Source: Nostoc sp. 'Lobaria pulmonaria (5183) cyanobiont' (GTDB taxonomy: Bacteria > Cyanobacteriota > Cyanobacteriia > Cyanobacteriales > Nostocaceae). Taken from it: 64,000 nucleotides of DNA. Below are positions 51,402 to 61,715 of this stretch, piece by piece; the first letter of the stretch is position 1; every line of letters begins with the position of its first letter. The notes beneath the pieces are model-generated. The model worked only from the letters and a program-made list of their open reading frames with translations. It was not told the DNA's origin and ran no database searches. Location of the stretch: assembly GCF_002949795.1 (NCBI RefSeq), contig NZ_CP026692.1:6246545-6310544 (forward strand). Direction: 5' to 3'. The position numbers and the translations under genes were made by a program.

Positions 51402-52193
51402 TTACTTGCTTTCTTGCATATTTCTGACTAGTTTTGTTACCAGCTTTCTAGGAGTAAATCTTACAGATTCAGCGAGTAGCTTATTTTTAATTCCAGGAAC
51501 GACAACAGTTTTGTTTTCAAATAGACCACGATAGCCGATTTGGGCTACTGTTTCCGCAGTCATAATTTTTTGACCACTTACCAACTTTGAGTCTTCCATT
51601 GCGGCTCTTTGTTGAAAACCAGATTCTGTAGGCCCTGGACAAAGTGCTGTTACAGAAACGCCTGTACCTTCTAATTCATTAGCGATCGCTTCTGAGAACG
51701 ATAAAACATAGGCTTTACTAGCGTAATATACTGCCATCAGTGGCCCTGGTTGAAAAGCAGCAGTGGAGGCCAAGTTTAATATTTTTCCAGACCCCCGCTT
51801 AACCATACCTTTAAGAAATAACTTGGTTAAATGTGTCAGACATAAGATATTGACTTGTAGCAATTGTATTTCAGCATTCAGATCAATTTCATTAAATAAT
51901 CCGTAGGTAGCAAACCCAGCATTGTTCACCAATACATCAACGTTGATCGATGCTTGTTCTAGCTCCCTGAAAATTTCTTCTGGGGCTGATGGGTTAGATA
52001 AATCTTTGGAAATAATTTTGACATCAATGCCAAATTTATTTTGAAATTCATTGGCGATTTTATTCAGCTTTTCCACACTTCTAGCTACCAACACAAGATT
52101 GTAACCATCCTGAGCAAATAATTTAACGAATTCATAACCAATGCCGCCAGATGCACCAGTAATAAGAGCCGTTTGTTTGCGATTACTTTGCAT
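51402..52193 (-). CDS. short-chain dehydrogenase/reductase
   Basis: The 263-residue classical SDR has ALITGASGGIGYEFVKLFAQ (TGxxxGxG), NNAG in VDVLVNNAGFATYGLFNEID, the catalytic Ser in NLASTAAFQPGPLM and YASKAYVLSFSEAIANELEG with Tyr-x-x-x-Lys (YYASKAY near 153). It resembles the DltE-type or ketoacyl-reducing SDRs. It precedes a lipase-like gene and the lipoxygenase cluster in the same orientation group (minus strand), so it may act on an oxidised lipid; this is inferred from position only. Confidence 0.88.
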   Translation of the reverse strand: MQSNRKQTALITGASGGIGYEFVKLFAQDGYNLVLVARSVEKLNKIANEFQNKFGIDVKIISKDLSNPSAPEEIFRELEQASINVDVLVNNAGFATYGLFNEIDLNAEIQLLQVNILCLTHLTKLFLKGMVKRGSGKILNLASTAAFQPGPLMAVYYASKAYVLSFSEAIANELEGTGVSVTALCPGPTESGFQQRAAMEDSKLVSGQKIMTAETVAQIGYRGLFENKTVVVPGIKNKLLAESVRFTPRKLVTKLVRNMQESK

Positions 52194-52438
52194 AATTTTC
52201 CTCTCTTAACAGCTTTAAAACAAATAGACAGGTGAAATAACTATGTGTTAATCCAGAACCTTTATAGAGACGTAGATTGCATCTCTCCATTCTTTTTCAC
52301 TCATGTCTTTTATGAATCATTAGTTATTAGTCATTATTAACCTAACGCTCTTTAGCTTTGATTATTCTCTCTCTAAAATAATTAAAAAGTGTTAAGTAAC
52401 CATAACTAATCACTGAATACATAACAATAAGCACTTAT

Positions 52439-53911
52439 TTATTGCCATTGGGAAATTTCCAAGCGAACTGCCGCATTGGTTCCTAAGACTTTTTGCCCAC
52501 GTTCAGGTAAGGAAACATACGCAACATATACACCCGAACTGGATTCAGAAGTCGGATTTAACTTTGTGACTGGCTCTTTTTCATCAGAATTCCAACTGTA
52601 TTTAGCCTCATAAGTACTATTTGATTCGGCAACATCAGTAATTAGATAGTCAGACCACACGGGCACTTGGTCGAGATGATGGTCACGTAACCAATTCTTC
52701 TCTTGTTTTGTGAAGGAATGCAGTGCTAAACGCAGGGCATATCTACAGGTATTATCATCACTGGCTGAGTTTTTTGGAATTAAGAAAGCTGTAAATAGAG
52801 GAACAGGTTTATCTGTTCGGGTTAACTCTTGTGTAATTGGGCAATAATGAGCGATCGCTTGCTCATATATAGGAATAGGAAGACCACGCAAAGCCACCCT
52901 AGTTTCCAGTTGATAAAAATTATTGTCCAGGTCTTTTAACTCAACATTGCTTAGAGACAGTTTCACTTGGATATCACCAAACAAAAATCGTTGCAGGTTT
53001 TGATAACCTTCTTCGGAGTTCAATATGCCATAAGGCCCACCATGAGAGCGATGAACATAAGCACGATGAGATCCAAGGATATAAGCTTTATCAATTTGAA
53101 CTAGACCATCACTTTTCACCCCAACAAGATTGCGTGAAAGACCAAAAGCTTCTTCATAATCATGTGCATTCGTGCCGATCAAAGAAAAAACACGGTTTGG
53201 CGAAAATGCATTCTCTATGCTTTGTAGTTTTTCTAGCTGAAAGTTATCGGGTAAATCAGCCGTTGGCTTGATATCAGGTGTTAAATACTGATACATCCGC
53301 TGAGGGCCAAAGTCATCAGAATTATTCAATTGAAACCTGTCCCTGAGATTTTCAAGCAAGCCACTCCCAACATCAAAATAAATACCGCCATGAGGTGTAG
53401 CGTAGGTAAAGAATTTGTCAATGCTATCAGCAGCTTGCTCGCCTTGTTCTGGATAAATCTTTTGAATCAAGCTGCGACAAACAAGGCCGCCCATCGAGTG
53501 GGCAACTAGATAAATTTTATTAGCACCAGTCTTTTCCTTGACTTTCTGGATCAAGTCTCTTAAACCCTTAGCTATGTCCTCCATCTCCTGTCGGACTACA
53601 CTTGAGGAGCCAAAGCTAGGTGTAGATATATCATAAAATCGATAGATCCAAATAGTTTTATGAAGTTGATCGGACAATCTTTTAATCTGATTGCTCACAT
53701 TCTGATTGTCAACAATCGGTTGATAACCATGATCGGTCATTAGCCGCAGCAATGGACTCTCGAAAAAAAACTTCTGAGGATTTTCCTTCTCATCTACTCG
53801 AATATGGGTTGAACCACTATTGAATCCATAAAAGGGATCGTCAACTGTTTGCTCAACATCTTTTTGTGTACCTGCATATCCACGAACAAAGATGATTGGT
53901 AAATACTGCAT
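52439..53911 (-). CDS. alpha/beta hydrolase, lipase/PGAP1-like
   Basis: The 490-residue enzyme starts with YLPIIFVRGYAGTQKD (oxyanion-hole region), has the nucleophile elbow IYLVAHSMGGLVCRSLI at about residues 147-163 (Ser in HSMGG), and a likely Asp/His pair farther on (SDGLVQIDKAYILGSHRAYV, HRSHGGPYG near 290). The C-terminal 150 residues are beta-rich (VKLSLSNVELKDLDNNFYQL; RLEISQW) and may bind lipid. No signal peptide is evident. It could free fatty acids for the nearby lipoxygenase; substrate is inferred from neighbours. Confidence 0.75.
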   Translation of the reverse strand: MQYLPIIFVRGYAGTQKDVEQTVDDPFYGFNSGSTHIRVDEKENPQKFFFESPLLRLMTDHGYQPIVDNQNVSNQIKRLSDQLHKTIWIYRFYDISTPSFGSSSVVRQEMEDIAKGLRDLIQKVKEKTGANKIYLVAHSMGGLVCRSLIQKIYPEQGEQAADSIDKFFTYATPHGGIYFDVGSGLLENLRDRFQLNNSDDFGPQRMYQYLTPDIKPTADLPDNFQLEKLQSIENAFSPNRVFSLIGTNAHDYEEAFGLSRNLVGVKSDGLVQIDKAYILGSHRAYVHRSHGGPYGILNSEEGYQNLQRFLFGDIQVKLSLSNVELKDLDNNFYQLETRVALRGLPIPIYEQAIAHYCPITQELTRTDKPVPLFTAFLIPKNSASDDNTCRYALRLALHSFTKQEKNWLRDHHLDQVPVWSDYLITDVAESNSTYEAKYSWNSDEKEPVTKLNPTSESSSGVYVAYVSLPERGQKVLGTNAAVRLEISQWQ

Positions 53912-54079
53912 ATATGTCCTTCTTATTTAATAAATATTTTTTCTCGTTCTCAGGTTAAATCTAGGAACGAGAAAAAATATCCAAACAAGTTATCTTAGTA
54001 CAACATTTTATTAATTCGTAGCGAATTCTCTGCGCCCCTGGAGCGTTCAAAACACTACGGTTTTACACGTGAGCTGTAC

Positions 54080-56089
54080 TTAGAACGTTTTCACGAACTC
54101 AATTAGCGCTTTCTTATCTTCATCTGGCAGATTTGAGCCAAAATAATGACCCTCATCTTCCACAAAGTCAGGAGATTTGTTGGCTCTTAAAAGCACGCGT
54201 GCCAACTTACCCTTAATTCCACCGCCCGGTTTCAAGTCTTGGAAAAGGTTACTGAGATTGAGAGATGTAATTGCCTCTCTCATATTGATGCTTGCTAGCA
54301 AATTCACAGGCGTACCTTTAGGAACAGGAAGTTTCAATCTCGGATTTGGATCTCCTGGGGGAAGCTCTAATTTGGTATCTCGATCTGTCCTGCTGATAAT
54401 TCCCTCACGCTTTTCAGGCCACAGCAGCTTTTCCATAGCATCCGTATAGGCTTCTACACGTCCTTTCACTGAAGGATCTTCGTTGTAAAGTCCTAGTATG
54501 TTGTTGTGAAGAAGTGGTGCTGTTGCCCAAATGCTCACTAGCGAAGGTGTACGGTAATATCCCAAACCGCCGTCAGGTATCTTAAATTCGATGGGTTTTT
54601 TCTGATCGAAGGGGTTATACAGCGTCAAAGTACCTGGTGAAGGTAGTTCTTTGTAAGTCTTCGACGAGAACTGATCCCAAATATGCCCTTTAGTGGCATT
54701 TGTCCCTAGCGATCGCGCCGCATTAGTACCAATTAGTGTAACTGGATAACGCTGGTCATCAGACAAGAAGTTGTGGTCGAGAAAATTACTACTGAGTACA
54801 GACTCTTCGTACCATTTTTGAGCCTGTTCGGGGTCAGCAGCGATCGCAGCCGATGGCTTTTTGCTGGAATGGCAACTAGCACAAGTGCTAGCAAAAACCA
54901 GCTTGCCACGTTTGAGAACTTCCTCATCTTTAGTCAAGAACTCTTCACCACCTGGTGCATCTTTCAGGTGCATCGGCTTGATGCTTTTCAGGAATGCTTC
55001 GGCATCAGCCATACGTGTTTCTGTCTGTCTCCAGCCTTCGCACTCCTTCCGCGCCTTTTCGATGTCAAAAGGTTTTTGGGGAATTCTGCCTAATAAAGGC
55101 TCATGGAGACTTGTCCAGTAATCGCCGCACATCCCAATATTGACGTAGACGCGTAATGAGGCAATTGGCACTCCTGTAGAGTCTGCACCATCCTTGAGAA
55201 TATGATTGACATCCTTGGTTGAACCATCGTTCATCACCTCTGGATATTTGGGGCGATCGCCTAAATTAAAAATGGCATTGATCGCATTCGGATTGTTGAT
55301 ATGATCGGTGGCAATCCGAGAAGTATCAGAAGTCCCCGGTTTCTGAGAGTTAAGTACTTGCTTAATAAAACTATTGTCCGCGACACTAGTATCAAAGAAT
55401 TTGTTTTCCTTGATGTACTGATTACCCAATGCTGCTACCAGGTTTTCCCATTTTGGATGTTCCTTGTCTTTGGGTGGGTTGAGCGGATCTAATGCTACGT
55501 GACAGATAGCACAGGACTGCCCAATCACGTAAGGAGGCTCAACTTGTGAGTTTTTGGCATATTCAACGGAGTTCCATTTTGCCCGGTCGAAGTTGGGGTT
55601 GGGGAACTTACGCAACCCAATAACGCCAGTTGAGAGCGGATCTTTACATTTATCTAGCAGCAATCCGTATTCATCTGGTGCTGTCGCTTTTTCACATCCA
55701 GGATCGTTAATTGCGCCATAACGTTGAAATCGCTCGTCATGCACACGCGAGTCAATCAGCTTTAGCAGATCAGCACCGCCACGTGTTCGCTTCGCTAAAT
55801 CACGATAGTACTTAGCGTTACCGCCAGTCCATAAGTACCAAGTGCAACGACCCCGTTTCTCGGCATCTGTCAACTTCTCCTTGGTGTAGTCTGGGAGATA
55901 ACCGATACCCTCACAGTTATTAGGGTATTCAGATACATCAGTATTTGAATAGTCAGTAATTATGGGCGCAGGTGTCTCACTATACTTATTGGCTAGAGCT
56001 GTAGGCGTTCCATAAAAGCCGCAGACTATAAACATAGTCACGAACAGGAGGAGCAGACAGCCCTTAAAAATTAGACTTGTCTTTTTCAT
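54080..56089 (-). CDS. large di-haem cytochrome c (RoxA/MauG-like peroxidase/oxygenase family)
   Basis: The 669-residue product has a signal peptide (LIFKGCLLLLFVTMFIVCGF) and should be periplasmic. Two CxxCH haem sites are seen: GQSCAICHVALDP at about residue 196 and FASTCASCHSSKKP near 400. The order and length resemble RoxA-type rubber oxygenases, linoleate diol-synthase-like proteins and other di-haem peroxidases; GGLGYYRTPSLVSIWATAPL and LLHNNILG look like the region around the second haem. ATG 56089 is chosen since a 7-codon upstream extension has no signal character. It diverges from the OYE-type gene across a 660-bp gap. Confidence 0.8.
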   Translation of the reverse strand: MKKTSLIFKGCLLLLFVTMFIVCGFYGTPTALANKYSETPAPIITDYSNTDVSEYPNNCEGIGYLPDYTKEKLTDAEKRGRCTWYLWTGGNAKYYRDLAKRTRGGADLLKLIDSRVHDERFQRYGAINDPGCEKATAPDEYGLLLDKCKDPLSTGVIGLRKFPNPNFDRAKWNSVEYAKNSQVEPPYVIGQSCAICHVALDPLNPPKDKEHPKWENLVAALGNQYIKENKFFDTSVADNSFIKQVLNSQKPGTSDTSRIATDHINNPNAINAIFNLGDRPKYPEVMNDGSTKDVNHILKDGADSTGVPIASLRVYVNIGMCGDYWTSLHEPLLGRIPQKPFDIEKARKECEGWRQTETRMADAEAFLKSIKPMHLKDAPGGEEFLTKDEEVLKRGKLVFASTCASCHSSKKPSAAIAADPEQAQKWYEESVLSSNFLDHNFLSDDQRYPVTLIGTNAARSLGTNATKGHIWDQFSSKTYKELPSPGTLTLYNPFDQKKPIEFKIPDGGLGYYRTPSLVSIWATAPLLHNNILGLYNEDPSVKGRVEAYTDAMEKLLWPEKREGIISRTDRDTKLELPPGDPNPRLKLPVPKGTPVNLLASINMREAITSLNLSNLFQDLKPGGGIKGKLARVLLRANKSPDFVEDEGHYFGSNLPDEDKKALIEFVKTF

Positions 56090-56110
56090 AAAACTCTCTG
56101 GTTGTAACAC

Positions 56111-56748
56111 CTAAACCTTTTCCACTGCACCTCACGTTTGCAGAGGTACACTAATGCTCCATCATTGATTTCCCATTTTCCGGATTTAGCCTTGGGATAT
56201 TTTGATGATTTAAAATGTACCCTACTGACGTTGGTTATATATGAACTTACTACACAAGTTTGCAAAACGTCATCAATAAACCTTTATACATTTTTAAACC
56301 AAAAAGTTAAAAAATTGTAAACTAACAACGGTGTTCAATAACCAGTTTGTTATGGTTATATCGATTTACTGCATAGTTGGTTAAGTTTGTAACAAATTGT
56401 TAGAAGCTACTTTTAAGCTTGCCTTAACCTTTTAAGAGAAATAAAATGCGAAAGTTTTCACTTTTTTAAGAATTTGTTGGTTGATGGTGTAGGTTTACAA
56501 ACTGCAAAAGTCTTTATATAACTGTAAAAACCAACATCCTGAAAGTTGGTAGGTAAACCTAAGTAACAAAAACTTAATATTTAGCGTAGGCATCGCATCC
56601 GAAAACCTGCACTGTTGATTTGTAGAACTAAATAACTTACCCTCGCAGAGACACTAGAAATAACAGTTCTCTGGCGATGCTATTAGTGCTACGAACAATT
56701 CTGATACCTAATTTTATTGCCGAAACAACACGAAAGACAGAGGAACAC
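56111..56748. promoter_or_regulatory. divergent regulatory region of the cytochrome/lipoxygenase cluster
   Basis: About 640 bases without a supported gene separate the leftward di-haem cytochrome and the rightward OYE/lipoxygenase series. It is AT-rich and has a run of Ile/Tyr-coding nonsense frames only. I could not locate a clear -35/-10 pair; the ribosome-binding site AGAGGA before ATG 56749 is visible. Confidence 0.4.
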
Positions 56749-58143
56749 ATGGAAAACGATATTATCTTTGAGCCATTGAGATTCCGTAATCTCACAGTAA
56801 AAAATCGAATATTCCGCTCAAGCATTTCTGGAAGATGGGATAACTATGATGGTTCAGGCACTCAAGCCCGAATTAACTGGGAAGAAAAGTTTGCTCGTGG
56901 TGGTGTAGGAGCTATTATTACTTCCTTTGTGCCAGTCGCCATCCGGGGACGAATTATGCCCAATTACGCCACCATTGACTGCGACGATCGCATTCCTTTT
57001 TGGCGAAAAGTAGGTGAAAAAGTCCACGAATATGACTGTAAATTGATTTTGCAGTTAAGTCATTCTGGGCGACAGCAAGATATTGGTGGTGTAGAAAACT
57101 CAGGAAAAAAAGCGTTAAGTTCCACCAGCCAAACTGAGCCATTCCACGGGTTTCTGTGTCAAGCGATGACATTAGCAGAGATTAAAGAAACAATCCAATA
57201 CTTTGCCGATGGTGCTAGACGTGCTCGTGAAGCAGGTTTAGATGGAGTGGAATTGCACAGTGCTAATGGATATCTTTTTAACCAATTTCTCAGTTCTGGA
57301 ATTAACGACCGTCAAGATGAATACGGTGGTTCATTAGAGAATCGAGCGCGGTTTTTGCTAGATGTCATTAGAGCAATCCGCAAAGAAGTAGGCAATGACT
57401 TTCATCTGCAATTCAAAATTAGTGCCGTTGACTATAACAACGCCGTCACCTTTTGGGAAAAACCAGGTAATACCATAGAAGATTCCATCCAAGTTTGTCA
57501 ATGGGCAGAAGAAGCCGGAGCTGATGCCGTACATGTATCAACTGGTAGCTTGTTTCCTCACCCACTCAATCCCATTGGTGATTTTAATTTTGATATCATT
57601 ACTAAAACTTATGACGCTATGTTGTCGAGTGGCATAGAGACTACACGCAACTACATTTTATTCCGCAAAGCATTTTTGCATCCAATTTTCAATCTTTTAT
57701 GGAACCGCGTCAAAAAGCAATTGCCTCCTCAGGTATTTAGTGGTGATTATGTAAAAGACCCCAAAATCAAGCAGTTACTGATAGAGAACCAAGGCAGAAA
57801 CTTACTAGATTCGAGAGAAATTAAAAAGCACGTTAATATTCCCGTATTATGTACAGGTGGTTTGCAGCAGGCTTCTTATATTCGTCAGGCAATTAACGAG
57901 CATTATTGTGATGGCGTTACAATGGCTCGTACATTAATTGCTAACAACGATCTAGTTAAATCTTTTAAAGCAGGTAAAGATTTGGCAGATAAACCCTGTA
58001 CCTATTGTAATAAATGCCTACTGAATGTAATTGAAAATCCTTTAGGTTGTTACGAGCAGGATCGCTTCAATAGTTATGAAGAGATGATGGAAGAAGTAAT
58101 GTCAGTCTTTCATGAACCTCAGTTTGCAAATTTATCTAGATAA
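56749..58143 (+). CDS. NADH:flavin oxidoreductase / Old Yellow Enzyme family
   Basis: The 464-residue enzyme has the FMN barrel of the OYE family: NDIIFEPLRFRNLTVKNRIF, LILQLSHSGRQ with the active His, GARRAREAGLDGVELHSANG YLFNQFLS (as two pieces) near 180, and SGGINDRQDEYGGSLENRAR. After the barrel comes CTYCNKCLLNVIENPLGC, a Cys cluster spaced like the 4Fe-4S site of 2,4-dienoyl-CoA reductase-type members. It could reduce an enone such as an oxylipin. It leads a rightward operon: the next gene starts 66 bases downstream. Confidence 0.88.
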   Translation: MENDIIFEPLRFRNLTVKNRIFRSSISGRWDNYDGSGTQARINWEEKFARGGVGAIITSFVPVAIRGRIMPNYATIDCDDRIPFWRKVGEKVHEYDCKLILQLSHSGRQQDIGGVENSGKKALSSTSQTEPFHGFLCQAMTLAEIKETIQYFADGARRAREAGLDGVELHSANGYLFNQFLSSGINDRQDEYGGSLENRARFLLDVIRAIRKEVGNDFHLQFKISAVDYNNAVTFWEKPGNTIEDSIQVCQWAEEAGADAVHVSTGSLFPHPLNPIGDFNFDIITKTYDAMLSSGIETTRNYILFRKAFLHPIFNLLWNRVKKQLPPQVFSGDYVKDPKIKQLLIENQGRNLLDSREIKKHVNIPVLCTGGLQQASYIRQAINEHYCDGVTMARTLIANNDLVKSFKAGKDLADKPCTYCNKCLLNVIENPLGCYEQDRFNSYEEMMEEVMSVFHEPQFANLSR

Positions 58144-58209
58144 AAAAGCGATGCGTATCACATCGACAATTTCGCTTACAAATAATCTCGACGATATAGG
58201 GAGTGTTTC

Positions 58210-59676
58210 ATGACTGAACAAACAAACCCTACCCTACTTCCAACCTCAATCAAGGGAGTCTTCCAGCGAATTTGGGTTGTGATTGTAGGTATTGGAGCAG
58301 TAGCAGTATTTTTCCTTTGGCCTGTTTTGTCTAACTCCCCAGTGGATTATGCTGATATTGAAAACCACTTTAAATATGGTTCAATCGGCAGCGAACCGGT
58401 CAATGGCATTCCTTACTGGATTTGGAAAGTTTTACCAGAATTATTCCCAGATAAATTACCTGGAAAAGGTTATACTTCTCTGGGATTTATCAAAGAATCT
58501 GACAAAGATTTGCCTATAGGTTTTTCGCAACGGCAAGTCTTTATCGATAGAGTTGGGTTGAATTGTGCTGTATGTCATACAGGAACGCTGCGAAATACGC
58601 CTAATAGCGAACATCAAGTCATCACGACAATGCCTGCAAATGTGGTTAATTTGCAGGGATATATCAAATTCTTATCAGCAGTTGGTGTAGATGAGCGCTT
58701 TACTGCTAACCGGATGTTGCCAGAAATTGAAAAAATCAGTGGTGGTCTTAATCCCATTGAAAAATTACTTTATCGCTTCATAGCAATTCCCCAAACTAGA
58801 GATGCACTAATTAATCAGGCATCTCGACTTGATTTCGTTGCACAACAACCAGATTGGGGCCCAGGAAGAGTAGATACTTTTAATCCTTATAAAGCAATTC
58901 AATTCCATTTTCCAATGGATAAATTGCGTGAGGATGAACTGATTGGTACTTCTGATTTTCCCTCAATTTGGAATCAAAAACCCCGTGAAGGATTGCAATT
59001 ACATTGGGATGGTAATAACACTTCCGTTAATGAACGAAATAAGAGTGCAGCTTTAGGTGCTGGAGTTACACCTACAACAATTGATTTGCCTCGAATTCAG
59101 AGAGTTGCCGATTGGCTTTGGGAACTACCACCACCAAAATATCCCTACGAAGTTAACGAAGCGATCGCAGCGAAGGGAGAACAGCTTTTTGAGAGTAATT
59201 GCGCTAGTTGTCATGCTTTTGGTGGTGCGTATACAGGCAAAGTTGTACCAATTCAAGAAATTGGTACAGACCCCCATCGTCTCGATTCATATACCTACGA
59301 AACGATGTCTAACCAAAATACCTTGTATGCAGGTTATCCGTGGCGGTTTAAGAATTTCCGCAAAACTAATGGATATGCAAATATGCCCCTTGATGGTGTT
59401 TGGTTACGCGGCCCTTATTTGCACAATGGTTCAGTCCCCACCCTACGGGATTTACTAGAAAAACCAGAGAACAGACCAAAAGAATTCTATCGTGGCTACG
59501 ATGTGATTGACAGAGCAAAAGTTGGTTTTGTATCTGATGTCGGTGTAGAAAACGGTAAGCAATACTTTAAGTTCGATACCACAAAATCTGGAAATAGTAA
59601 TAGTGGTCACTTGTATGGTGTCGATCTTCCCACAGAAGATAAAGATGCACTAGTTGAGTACATGAAAAAGCTTTAA
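58210..59676 (+). CDS. membrane-anchored di-haem cytochrome c (1)
   Basis: The 488-residue protein has one N-terminal membrane helix (WVVIVGIGAVAVFFLWPVL) and two haem sites, LNCAVCHTGTLRN near 120 and SNCASCHAFGGAY near 335. A long segment HFKYGSIGSEPVNGIPYWIW precedes the first haem and is shared with the paralogue at 60190. It probably works in the periplasm or lumen as a di-haem peroxidase or oxygenase. It sits in an operon with OYE and the lipoxygenase; a ribosome-binding site AGGGAG precedes the ATG. Confidence 0.85.
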   Translation: MTEQTNPTLLPTSIKGVFQRIWVVIVGIGAVAVFFLWPVLSNSPVDYADIENHFKYGSIGSEPVNGIPYWIWKVLPELFPDKLPGKGYTSLGFIKESDKDLPIGFSQRQVFIDRVGLNCAVCHTGTLRNTPNSEHQVITTMPANVVNLQGYIKFLSAVGVDERFTANRMLPEIEKISGGLNPIEKLLYRFIAIPQTRDALINQASRLDFVAQQPDWGPGRVDTFNPYKAIQFHFPMDKLREDELIGTSDFPSIWNQKPREGLQLHWDGNNTSVNERNKSAALGAGVTPTTIDLPRIQRVADWLWELPPPKYPYEVNEAIAAKGEQLFESNCASCHAFGGAYTGKVVPIQEIGTDPHRLDSYTYETMSNQNTLYAGYPWRFKNFRKTNGYANMPLDGVWLRGPYLHNGSVPTLRDLLEKPENRPKEFYRGYDVIDRAKVGFVSDVGVENGKQYFKFDTTKSGNSNSGHLYGVDLPTEDKDALVEYMKKL

Positions 59677-59688
59677 AAGGAAAAAAAA

Positions 59689-60114
59689 ATGAATAATTAC
59701 GCTAAATGGTTTAGTCGCGTTACTTGGCTCGGCATTATCGTTAATATGTTTTTTGTCATTCCCTCTTGTTTCTTTCCAGAACTAATGCTGACGTTTCTTC
59801 AGATGCATATACCAGTGCCAATTATCTGGGTTCGCGCTGCGGGAATGCTGTTATTTATTATTAGTGCATTTTATATTCCTGGAGCACTTGACCCATACCG
59901 ATATCAGGCAACCGCCTGGATATCAATATTTCCTTCAAGAGCTTTTGGGTCAACATTTTTCATTTGTGCAGTGTTTTTATTTGGTCAAGATAAAGGATTT
60001 TTATCTATTGCCTTTGTAGACCTGTTTTTTGGATTAGTGGAAGTAATTCTTCTGACACTAGCAATGCGCAATCAAAATGCAATTGCTGCAACTACTGTGA
60101 AGCAATTCTCCTAA
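59689..60114 (+). CDS. small four-helix membrane protein
   Basis: The 141-residue protein has four hydrophobic segments (TWLGIIVNMFFVIPSCFF; WVRAAGMLLFIISAFYI; ISIFPSRAFGSTFFICAVFL; FVDLFFGLVEVILLTLAM). No catalytic motif is seen. Similar small membrane proteins accompany di-haem cytochromes in other genomes as far as I recall; the role may be assembly or quinone contact. It starts 12 bases after the preceding cytochrome stop, with AAGGA before ATG. Confidence 0.7.
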   Translation: MNNYAKWFSRVTWLGIIVNMFFVIPSCFFPELMLTFLQMHIPVPIIWVRAAGMLLFIISAFYIPGALDPYRYQATAWISIFPSRAFGSTFFICAVFLFGQDKGFLSIAFVDLFFGLVEVILLTLAMRNQNAIAATTVKQFS

Positions 60115-60189
60115 TTTTATCCCTAGTCTAGTGTGGGTATATTGCCTGCACTACAAACAGATTCTTCTGCAAAGGAGCAAAAGAGTGCC

Positions 60190-61623
60190 ATGACAATACT
60201 CAAAAATAAAATAGGTAGGGTAATCGCAAGCATTGTTTTAATTGCGATCCTTTTAGCTAGTGTAGTTGGGTATGTGGGATGGTACAACCTTTTTCGAGAG
60301 GTTCCCACATATTATGAATCGCCTGAAGAACATTTTAAATATGGTTCTATTGGTACAGAAGAAGCACAAGGTGTTCCCTATTGGATTTGGCTGGTACTAC
60401 CACGAATATTCCCTGATAAGTTACCAAGACCAGGTGGTTATACTTCCTTGGGAATCACATGGGAAGAAGGTAAAGAAATGCCAGTTGGGTTTACGAAAAA
60501 AACTATTGGCTTCCCTCGCGTCGGTATAACTTGCGCTGTTTGCCATACTGCCACTTATAGAAAAACAGAGAAAGATAAACCCACAATTGTGGCCGCTGCT
60601 CCTGCTAATAAGTTTGATTCACAAGGCTATTTACGATTTTTAAGTGCAACTGCTGGCGATCCTAGATTCACAGCAGATTATATCCTTGACGAAATCAAAT
60701 ATAATTATCAGCTTTCGTGGTTAGAAAATTTACTTTATCGCTATCTGCTAATTCCTCAAACTAAGAAAGCGCTGCTGCAACAAAAAGAAGACTATAGTTG
60801 GACAGATTCTCGTCCTAACTGGGGCCCTGGTCGAATTGATCCTTTTAATCCGGTTAAATTCAATACTTTGAAGTTGCCCAAAGATAACACTATAGGCAAC
60901 TCTGATATGATGCCTCTTTGGAATAAAAAAATGCACAAAGGGTTTGCACTCCATTGGGATGGGTTAGAAACTTCACTAACAGAAACTGTTCAAACTGGAG
61001 CAATTGGTGATGGTGCTACCAAAAAATCACTTCCTGTAGCCGATTTACAACGGGTAGAAGATTTTATTCAAGAACTATCACCTCCTAAATATCCATTTGC
61101 TATTGATCAGCAAGTAGCTGCAAAAGGAAGTCAAATTTTTGCTAATACTTGTGCATCTTGTCACGCTTTTGGTGGGGAAAGAACAGGTACTGTTATCCCT
61201 GTGGAAGAAGTGGGAACTGACCGCCATCGGTTAGATATGTGGACGCAAGAAGGAGCAGATACTTACAATCATTTTGGTGATGGCTACCCTTGGGACTTCA
61301 AAAACTTACGCAAAACCAATGGGTATGTATCTGTTTCTCTAGATGGATTATGGTTAAGAGCGCCTTATTTACATAATGGTTCAGTCCCATCTCTACAAGA
61401 TTTGTTAGAAAAACCAGAGAATCGTCCTCAACTTTTCTATCGGGGATATGATGTCTACAACCCGAAAAAAGTTGGTTTTATTACTGAAGGAGATGAAGCC
61501 AAAGCTATAGGTTTTAAATACGATACGACAGTAACAGCTAATTCAAATCAGGGACATATTTATGGCACTGATTTATCTGATGAGAATAAAAAAGCTTTGA
61601 TTGAGTATCTGAAAACTCTGTAA
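60190..61623 (+). CDS. membrane-anchored di-haem cytochrome c (2)
   Basis: The 477-residue product is a clear paralogue of the cytochrome at 58210: HFKYGSIGTEEAQGVPYWIW, ITCAVCHTATYRK near residue 118, NTCASCHAFGGERTG near 330, and GLWLRAPYLHNGSVPSLQDL LEKPENRP near the end. An N-terminal helix (VIASIVLIAILLASVVGYVG) anchors it. ATG 60190 is preceded by AAGGAGC at about 60171-60177. Duplication inside the operon, with the small membrane gene between copies, is the simple reading. Confidence 0.85.
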   Translation: MTILKNKIGRVIASIVLIAILLASVVGYVGWYNLFREVPTYYESPEEHFKYGSIGTEEAQGVPYWIWLVLPRIFPDKLPRPGGYTSLGITWEEGKEMPVGFTKKTIGFPRVGITCAVCHTATYRKTEKDKPTIVAAAPANKFDSQGYLRFLSATAGDPRFTADYILDEIKYNYQLSWLENLLYRYLLIPQTKKALLQQKEDYSWTDSRPNWGPGRIDPFNPVKFNTLKLPKDNTIGNSDMMPLWNKKMHKGFALHWDGLETSLTETVQTGAIGDGATKKSLPVADLQRVEDFIQELSPPKYPFAIDQQVAAKGSQIFANTCASCHAFGGERTGTVIPVEEVGTDRHRLDMWTQEGADTYNHFGDGYPWDFKNLRKTNGYVSVSLDGLWLRAPYLHNGSVPSLQDLLEKPENRPQLFYRGYDVYNPKKVGFITEGDEAKAIGFKYDTTVTANSNQGHIYGTDLSDENKKALIEYLKTL

Positions 61624-61715
61624 TTCAAGTCGTTGCTACATCCTGATGTGATTCAGCACCTTTCTGACGTTAATCATTAACTACCAAACGCTCAAAAACC
61701 GAATTGGAGATAATC

